DNA of 64,000 bases from Hemibagrus wyckioides (Eukaryota; Chordata; Actinopteri; Siluriformes; Bagridae): contig NC_080711.1 of the NCBI RefSeq assembly GCF_019097595.1, positions 21,538,928 to 21,602,927 on the forward strand, given 5' to 3'. Below are positions 57,321 to 64,000 of the stretch, in pieces. The notes beneath the pieces were generated by a model. It was not told where the DNA came from and searched no databases. It was given only the letters and a program-made list of their open reading frames with translations. Made by a program: the position numbers and the translations under genes. Position 1 is the stretch's first letter, and the number at the start of each line of letters is the position of its first letter.

Positions 57321-57359
57321 CACAACACGACAAACTCACTGAAGCCCTGTACAAAAACA
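57321..57359 (+). other. RSS of V31 (heptamer CACAACA, 23 bp spacer)
   Basis: The nonamer ACAAAAACA at 57351-57359 is good. Counting back 23 bp gives heptamer CACAACA (57321-57327), keeping only the first four consensus bases plus CA-rich sequence. Confidence 0.7.
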
Positions 57360-57889
57360 TCCCTGCTCATTTTCCTCTCTCTGCTGTACACTTGTCCCCA
57401 GGGACTGTGGTATATATGAGCTAGCAGAGCTAAGACCCATCTTTATCTCAACAATACATTAAATTATTGTTAATTAAGTGAATACACAGTTTATCCATCA
57501 TTAATACTACACCAATCCAGTTGTGCAGGTTGTTGAAGTGGATGTTGGTATCAGTGATAGAAGCTCCACACACTCAGCTCAGTACAAAACACAAAAAAGA
57601 GAAAAAAAAAAGAGAAACAACATGAAAATATTTATTGCACCTATTGATGGCAGCAGCTCACTGCTACTGAAGTAAAACTCATCAAAAAAAAATCTGAGCA
57701 AACTGGATCATTTATATTAAGCATTCTGATGTGGAATAAAAAAGTGTTCAACAAAACATTCTGAGGTTATTCATTCATTGATTTATTCATTAAATAAAAT
57801 ACTTTATGTTCATTAATAATTAATAACCATCATTAATGACTAAGTTATAAGAACTCTCAACTCTTGCTTGCATGTGAAAAAGGTGATCA

Positions 57890-58620
57890 TGGATTTCAAG
57901 ATGGCGCCACTGCATCAAGCCTGCCATCTATACCTGCATCTGTGTTTGTTTTTCCTCGCGTTGCTGCTCCCTACACTTCTTTTTCTTTTTATTCATCTAG
58001 TCGACTCTCTAATAACATACGATTGGCTAACACTGCTAAATATTCGCTCTACCATAGAACATTTTCCACCGGCTCTCACACATCTGTGTTCAGGAACACT
58101 GCTGCCACTATTCACGAACCTGCCGGTTCACCGCTTGCATCTGTCTGCAGTTGATCTAAGGAGGAGACGACATCACCGCCGAGGCAAGCGAGGAGGAGTA
58201 TTGGTAAGACTAAAATCTTACCTGAGATCATCCTCATCGCTCTGCCCTCTAAATGTGGTACAGCAACCGTGAGTCGTGTGTATGTGAGCTTTGAGCTGTT
58301 AGTTTCTGTCATTAATGATTTTTCTTGCTCTCATTTACCGGGCACCTAAATATTCCTCTGATTTCATTCATGCATGCTGTCCGAATAATAGCTTTTCTGT
58401 TGATTTTAATAATTTATTGGACTCTTTCAACCTTACTCAGTCAGTTAAAGTGCCAACACTTGTAATTGGACACACCTTGGACCTAGCGATTTCATTAGGC
58501 CTCCTTCCCACTATCAGGGATGTGGGTGATTCATGCTTTTTGGACCATTTCCCAGTTCTGTTCGATGTCATTTCTCACTCTTCACCCAGCATGTCAACAC
58601 TTCCTGCTCAATACGTCCGT
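57890..58620 (+). mobile_element. LINE 5' region and endonuclease fragment
   Basis: Starts near AAGATGGCGCC. Further on it reads LIYRAPKYSSDFI, then NNLLDSFNLTQSVK, GHTLDLAISLGLLP and FLDHFPVLFDV. These are the distal blocks of an AP-type endonuclease of a fish LINE. The middle of the domain, including the catalytic GDFN box, is deleted. Confidence 0.7.
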
Positions 58621-58631
58621 ATTATTTCATC

Positions 58632-59063
58632 TCAAACTCCAGGTGGTTTCTCATACGCCAGATCTTCAGAGATGTGGACGCCCAGGAACTGAAAGCTGGA
58701 GACATGCTCTACTTCAGACCCGTTGGTGTAGATAGGTGAGTGTCTGCTGCTGTTAGATGTCCGGAAGTCCGCAATGAGCTCTTTGGTATTCTTGGCATTG
58801 AGGGTGAGGTTGTTCATGGAACACCATGCTGACAGGCTTTGGATCTCCTCCCTGTAGGCCGATTCCTCAATGTTGCTGATTTGCCCAATAACTGTGGTAT
58901 TATCTGCATATTTGATGATGTTGGAGTTATGCCATGGAACACAGTCATGGGTAAACAGGGAGTAGAGCAGTGGGCTCAGCACGCAGCCTTGTGGGATGCC
59001 GGTGTTCAGGATGAGGGTTGAGGATATGTGAGGTCTATTTGTTAGGAATAAAAATATAATCAT
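58632..59063 (-). mobile_element. Rex-like LINE reverse transcriptase fragment
   Basis: A 143-aa minus-strand frame reads [19 protein letters not shown], then IKYADNTTVIG and FQFLGVHISEDL. The catalytic FADD box is changed to YADN, so it is inactive. Same region as in 14776-16392, but diverged. Confidence 0.8.
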
Positions 59064-59239
59064 TTAATATCACAAGACAATAATCACTATAATGTATTCA
59101 GTCACTAGTTCATCTTTAGGAAGTGTTTTATTCGGGTCAGAGTGCTGGATCCAGAGTCCATCCCAGGAACACTGAGCGTACAACCTGGACATGTTATAAA
59201 TTCACACACTCATTCACACCTAGGGGCAATTTTAATGAA

Positions 59240-59530
59240 GATCACTGATCTTGATCACTGTTGGGTGTAATGCATTACTTAGTAGCAGGAGCAAGTGGCT
59301 GTTTTGGAACTATTCCAAATGGAACTATTCCAATTACTTCTCTTTTTTGGCCCAGGTAGACAAGAACATTAACGTGAAATGTAAGCTATGTCCTGGTGAA
59401 AAAAACTATCGGCCCCTGTCAATACCACGAGTAATTTACTGAAGCACTTGACAAGGCAGCATCGACAAACACTTTTGAGTGATCCATGTTCATCGACAGT
59501 ACAAATGTTAAGCAGGCAAAACTTGATTTT
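59240..59530 (+). mobile_element. BED-type zinc finger remnant of a hAT transposase
   Basis: Reads VDKNINVKCKLCPGEKNY, then, after frame changes and stops, LKHLTRQH-like codons. This is the C-x2-C...H-x4-H arrangement of a BED finger. Too short and broken to be a gene. Confidence 0.55.
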
Positions 59531-60264
59531 ACATCAGGAGTGTAGAAAATGTCCAAAGGTGAGCTAAAAAAATGATTGCAGGCTACCAGTCAAGGTTTAT
59601 AGGGATTTTAGGAAGTAATTAATAATGAGTTAAATTACTTATTGAGTAATTAAATTACTTTGCAGACAGAGTAATTAGAAACACATTTTAAATACAGCAT
59701 TGATGGTGTAATTAGTAATTAATAACTTTTTTTGTAGTAACTTACCTAACACTGCTGCTGATTCAATTTCTCAAAGAAGATCAATTTAAACTTTTGAATA
59801 ATAAAGTAGATGAAGTATAGAGAATAGTTTCACTGTTGAGTTGTTGATAGATATTAGATTTCAGCTTTGCCTTCTGCTCACTAGAGATTACAATTCTTCT
59901 TCAGAATTTAAAAACACCTGATCTAGAATCTTCTCAGCTATTTCTCTCTGGATTCATCAGTTAAAGCCTCTAGAGGGCAGACTATACCAGAATGAACATC
60001 ATGTTCTATTGAACGGTTTGATTATAATGTTAAATGTAGTTCATACTGTTCAGAAAACACTGCAGTATTTCACCATGTGAGAGTCAAATATGGAAGCAGT
60101 TACTCACAACAATTATTTTAACACAGAAACCAGGGAATTTGTAGACATGAGAATAATTTCTGTGTTAATGTAATTCTCTAGATTGCAGCATACATACGAC
60201 TGATAATGATATAAAGAATTGTCTATCTAATTATTATTATTTTCATGTATTATGAATTAATTCT

Positions 60265-60370
60265 TGGAGCTGGGGGTCATCCCCCCAGTGTTATGCAGTG
60301 AATGGGCCATGCCTGTCATGCCAGTGGTTAAGAGGAACGGGGATGTGAGGATTTGCAGTGAATCCGGCTC
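60265..60370 (+). mobile_element. Ty3/Gypsy reverse transcriptase fragment
   Basis: Short stretch reading WAMPVMPVVKRNGDVRICSE, the block before the GDY region of Gypsy-type reverse transcriptases. No LTRs or other domains. Confidence 0.6.
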
Positions 60371-60624
60371 TGTGAATATGCTCATATGAAGAGTGTGTTC
60401 TCTTCACATAAATTCTTAGACCTAAGAAAGTCTCTTAATGTTTCAAATTTTATAGATTTATAATCACAGATTAGAGACGTTCATGAGAAGGGGAGATTTT
60501 CACGTGTAGAGGAATCCATCCCATTCTGACCCATAAGGAGTGTCTTTATGTAAATGTCCTTCCCTGTTATATATTTAAGCAACAAAGACCAAGAGCTTTT
60601 ACTTCTTCTGCTTCAACACACACC

Positions 60625-61067
60625 ATGATCTCTACATCCCTACTGCTGCTGCTGCTGGCAGCCGTACACTGTAAGTGTTTTTACATTTGACTTTTAATAC
60701 AATTTTGGTTCCTTAAAGCTTTTCACTTTTACATCATTAAAATAACTTTTCTTTAACAGGTGTTCACTGTGTTGAGCTGATCCAGACCGGATCCACAGTA
60801 TTAACTCCTGGTCAGTCACTGACTCTGACCTGTAAAGTGTCTGGATATTCATTAACTGATAGCAGCTACTGTACATACTGGATACGACAACCTGCAGGAA
60901 AAACTCTGGAGTGGATCGGAGATATATGTGGTGATGGTAACACTTACTACAGTGAAAAACTGAAAAGCAGGTTTCAGGTTTCCAGAGACACGTCCAGCAG
61001 CACAGTGACATTAACAGGACAGAACATGCAGACTGAAGACACAGCTGTGTATTACTGCGCTCGTAAC
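60625..61067 (+). CDS. IGHV segment V32, apparently functional
   Basis: Octamer variant ATGTAAAT at 60548-60555 and TATATATTTAA near 60568. Leader exon 60625-60670 (46 nt, MISTSLLLLLLAAVH, donor GTAAGT), V exon from 60760 after TTTAACAG. Open: CVELIQTGSTVLTPGQSL, Cys23 in LTCKVSG, CDR1 TDSSYCTYW, RQPAGKTLEWIG, CDR2 [36 protein letters not shown]. Cys in CDR1 and in CDR2. There is also a Cys near the mature N-terminus (VHCVEL), which would be an unpaired residue. Confidence 0.94.
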
Positions 61068-61105
61068 CACAGTGAGACAAATAAACAACATCCCTGTACA
61101 AAAAC
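61068..61105 (+). other. RSS of V32 (22 bp spacer)
   Basis: CACAGTG at 61068-61074, 22-bp spacer, ACAAAAACT at 61097-61105. Confidence 0.92.
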
Positions 61106-61930
61106 TCCAAGTAAACTGAAACAGTGCTAGCTCCCAACATTCTCCTTCATTAAAAAATAAATAATAATGATAACAATTCTGACTACAGCACCGGAGCCTC
61201 ATGAACAATTTGACAGTCGGTATCTGATTACAAACTGAATTGATTAGGCTCATGTTCATTTCACTCATGTTCATTTCAGCTATCAATATCTGACATTCAC
61301 CTGTGTGTGAGTAAATCACACATAAAGCAAGGTTTTACAAATCTTCAGACAGACTGACTGTTTGTTGAATTCGCTCCTTACACACATTTTCATGCATGGT
61401 TTCTTCACACTGTGGTGTTTTTTACCTCCAAAATTCTCCTTCACCTGAGTTTTCCCAGACCAGCACACACGTCCATTTTATTTTCCATTACATTTAATAA
61501 CTTCCATAATTAAATAATAAATGATTACATACAAAAATGGAAGGAAAAATGTTTAAAAATTCTAAACATTTGAACAGTTGTGCAAATTATGTTCCATTTT
61601 TATGTTACTCTCTTTTGCATGTCCCTCAACCTTGAGTAAAATTCTAGCATTTCAAGTGTTCATTCTGATTGTGGTGCAGAAGCATCACAGGCATTTTGAC
61701 TTCCAATATCAGTGATCGACTGATTAGGATGAAGTCCATTTCACTATGACTATATAACTATGTTGTACCATATAAGAGTTTAGCCATAGACATATGTGTG
61801 ATAGATATTGTAATTTAAAACTTTACAGATTATACTGTACTTTGTAGAAATCAATCCTATCCTAATCACATTATATACAGTTTGAGAGCACATAATGGAT
61901 GGATGGATAAAAAAAAGCATGAACATTGTG
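61106..61930. other. 3' flank of V32, no gene seen
   Basis: AT-rich. TGTGCAAATTATGTTCC near 61580 also opens the window at position 1. Confidence 0.5.
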
Positions 61931-61939
61931 GGAAGAAGA

Positions 61940-62460
61940 AAATGTTCCAGCAGTGTGTTGTGTTTAACACACAGTCTGTTCTCACAGTGTGAGGTGCAAT
62001 AATTGAAACAACTGAAGGAGGCAGCAGAGTTTAACAAATAAAGTGAAAAAAGTGAATCCACAAACTGCATTCTGTATGAGACTCATTATCAAACATCTCA
62101 TTTATCATAATTTAGGAATATTTGTGTTGAATATTACCAAATTTACACTTGATATGTAGTATGATATAAAAACAGAATAAAAAATACATTCTATCCTCCA
62201 TTATCCCTCAGTCATTATCATGATGATGTGAAACCTCTGGTAGGTTTGAGTTTTACAGATTAATTCATTAAGGGAATGCTTTAATTTCTTTAGCAGGTGT
62301 GAAATATTTACATTTCATATAATAGGTTTATGTGAAATACTGAAGGCTAAAACATATTAGAGAAATCCTCTCAAAGTCTACTGGATTAAGGGTTTTGCTC
62401 CTTGTGGTTTATTCAGAAAGGATACGTAAAAAAAGAGAAGCAGATGCTTTATTCCATCAT
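61940..62460. repeat. Orphan copy of the DVHGVELTQPA downstream block
   Basis: Nearly identical to the 3' flank of V10 (24965-25480) and V18, but no V exon precedes it. A VH unit of this family was apparently deleted here; the block then continues into the V33 promoter flank exactly as V10 does into V11. Confidence 0.8.
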
Positions 62461-62724
62461 TCACACAAAATTCACAAGATTTAAGATTGAGATCTAATGA
62501 GTAAAGAGCAGTGATGAACCTGACAGCATGAAACACACCCAGAGTCTTACAGGAAGCTTTTTCTCATCTCAGCTGTTCCTCTGTGAATGTTTTTATATCT
62601 CTAGTGGGCGTGTCATGCAAATGAAATCCTGTATTTGAACCATTTATGCTGAAACATTCAGCCCAACAACATACCAGCAGTTTGTGTTCATTTACAGCAG
62701 CAGGAATCATTTTAATTCTTTGAG

Positions 62725-63169
62725 ATGGGACTAGGCAGTGTTTTGAGTTACTTTACTCTAGCAATCTTCATTCAATGTTAGTATTATTTATTACATTATT
62801 TAAAAAAAAACATCTTTTTCTTTCGTTCTTTTTTTAATGTTAATGTCTCCTATTCTGTTTCAGATTCCTGCAGTCAGACACTGATCCAGTCTGATCCAGT
62901 GATCATCAAACCTGATCAGTCTCATAAACTGACCTGCACAGCCTCTGGATTAGACATTAGTGGCTATTACATGTCTTGGATCAGACAGGTATCTGGAAAA
63001 GGACTGGAATGGGTTGCATATATCTCAAGTAGCAGTAGTGACATACGTTACTCCAGCGCTGTTCAGGGTCGCTTCACCATCTCCAGAGACAACAGTAAGA
63101 AGCAGGTGTATCTGCAGATGAACAGCATGAGGACAGAAGACACTGCAGTTTATTACTGTGCCCGTGACA
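62725..63169 (+). CDS. IGHV segment V33, apparently functional
   Basis: [11 protein letters not shown] family. Octamer ATGCAAAT at 62615-62622. Leader exon 62725-62776 ([17 protein letters not shown]), V exon from 62864 after CTGTTTCAG. Open: Cys23 in [11 protein letters not shown]1 [21 protein letters not shown]2 [11 protein letters not shown] (identical to V11), [28 protein letters not shown]. Framework 2 has VSG where relatives have APG. Upstream flank, intron and CDR2 show V33 and V11 to be close duplicates. Confidence 0.94.
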
Positions 63170-63207
63170 CACAGTGATACTTCCCCTTAGACATCAGTAC
63201 AAAACAC
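63170..63207 (+). other. RSS of V33 (22 bp spacer)
   Basis: CACAGTG at 63170-63176, 22-bp spacer, nonamer ACAAAACAC at 63199-63207 (one A fewer than in relatives). Confidence 0.85.
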
Positions 63208-63404
63208 ATACTTGCTACAGTCACATGACAAACCTACATTTTCAGAACCTGTGGATTCATGGAGGTCAAAGAACCAAAATATTTCGATATATTATCACTT
63301 GGTGACTTTTACTGCATCTAGATTGTTGTGATCTTTATCAGGACATTCATACTGATAAAAGATAATGAAATTATTTCACAATAATATACTGTACTATGTT
63401 TTCA

Positions 63405-63850
63405 GTCATATGAAAAAGAAAGTACAGACTCTTGAACCCTGTGGGTTTATGTATTATGCTAAAATAAAAAAATCATCTTGTCCTTAGCAGATCTTAAAAT
63501 TAGGTAAATACAACCTCATCATCACATGACAAATTACACCAAGTCATTATTTATTTAACAAAAGTGAATCTAATCTGTAGAAACCATGTGTAAAGAACTA
63601 AATATGCCCTCACTGCTTCCATAGGGATTAATATGGTAAGTAGCAGCCAGGTGCTGCTAATCAAAAGCCCTTAAATAACTTATCATCAGCATCTCTATAG
63701 AAGTAGAAGTTTTGTCAGTTTGCTTTTCTGGAGCATTCATGTGTGTGTTAACACAACAGCAAGAAGAAAAGACGTCAGCAGTGATGTTGCTGCCCATCAA
63801 TCTGAGAAGGGTTATAAGAGCGTTTCTAAACAATTTGAAATACCAGTTTT
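63405..63850 (+). mobile_element. Tc1-derived remnant downstream of V33
   Basis: Same family and same relative position as 6982-7483 downstream of V4: TATGAAAAAGAAAGTACA at the left, then the transposase N-terminal remnant. The right terminus is deleted. The flank continues TTTTATTCCATGCATAAC as at 7505. Confidence 0.75.
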
Positions 63851-64000
63851 ATTCCATGCATAACATGTCTATTAGAATGAACGATATATCACCAGTAAAT
63901 ACACACAGTTCATTCATTGGTTAGTAAGCAGAAGAACAACTCCAGTCATTCTTTATGTTCATGGTGGCAGATGAATGCTGTAAATCCCAATTTTAGGGGA

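Larger units (their letters stand above)
57690..60240 (+). repeat. Segmental duplication block C, degraded
   Basis: 57690-57800 matches 22160-22280 of block A. 57836-57880 matches 37738-37782 of block B. 59090-59195 and 59760-60240 match 38236-38345 and 38512-38950. The exons of the block B gene and the kinase exons are absent; LINE pieces occupy the middle. Confidence 0.7.

Overview
This 64 kb window is part of a teleost fish immunoglobulin heavy-chain variable (IGHV) cluster. The evidence is about thirty VH units or remnants of units. A complete unit has an octamer/TATA promoter, a short split leader exon, an intron of about 80-140 bp, a V exon of about 300 bp with the conserved Cys, Trp and YYC residues, and a recombination signal sequence (RSS: heptamer, 22-23 bp spacer, A-rich nonamer). 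All but one point along the + strand. The sequence is AT-rich and full of fish-type Tc1, hAT, Rex-like and L1/Tx1-like elements. A catfish-like or related ostariophysan is possible, but the species cannot be fixed from the sequence. No D, J or constant-region exons were found.

The VH units fall into several families. (a) DVHGVELTQPA: units at 3577, 7919, 24230, 32571, 39271 and 51121. (b) [11 protein letters not shown]: 6361, 9363, 25740, 30244, 34190 and 62725. (c) DSYGQSLTS: 11930, 27101, 31650, 43294 and 55015. (d) MMELRVTQYY leaders: 12983, 28163, 44334 and 55929. (e) ECAVELTQD: 10366, 31263 and 52771. (f) Families with paired cysteines in CDR1 and CDR2: 539, 28770-29171 (minus strand), 46268, 50056, 56885 and 60625. 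Thirteen units look open and complete from leader to RSS. The others are broken in instructive ways: a hAT insertion with an 8-bp target duplication, a Cys104-to-stop change, a palindromic rearrangement of framework 3, orphan leaders, orphan 3' ends, a promoter cut by Tc1, and a doubly frameshifted V exon.

Layout: 0-13 kb, VH units V1-V9; 13-19 kb, a mobile-element island (hAT, L1/Tx1-like LINE, Rex-like LINE, ZBED-type hAT fragment, another LINE); 19-25 kb, duplicated block A, with a CpG-bearing promoter, the C-lobe exons of a PIM-like kinase, and V10; 25-34.5 kb, VH units including one inverted V; 34.7-40.6 kb, duplicated block B, with a reconstructable five-exon non-immunoglobulin gene of unknown function (35847-37970) and V20; 40.7-46.7 kb, VH units with two Tc1 elements; 46.7-50 kb, a broken L1/Tx1-like LINE; 50-57.4 kb, VH units; 57.7-60.2 kb, a degraded third block (C) with LINE fragments; 60.6-63.2 kb, V32 and V33.

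The VH segments would act together as a pool of germline V segments joined by RAG to D/J segments outside the window. The most novel item is the five-exon gene in block B. It has two tandem 66-nt phase-0 exons, a decayed third copy of that repeat unit, and two frame-compatible exon 1 donors. Its sister block carries the same exon 2 next to PIM-type kinase exons.
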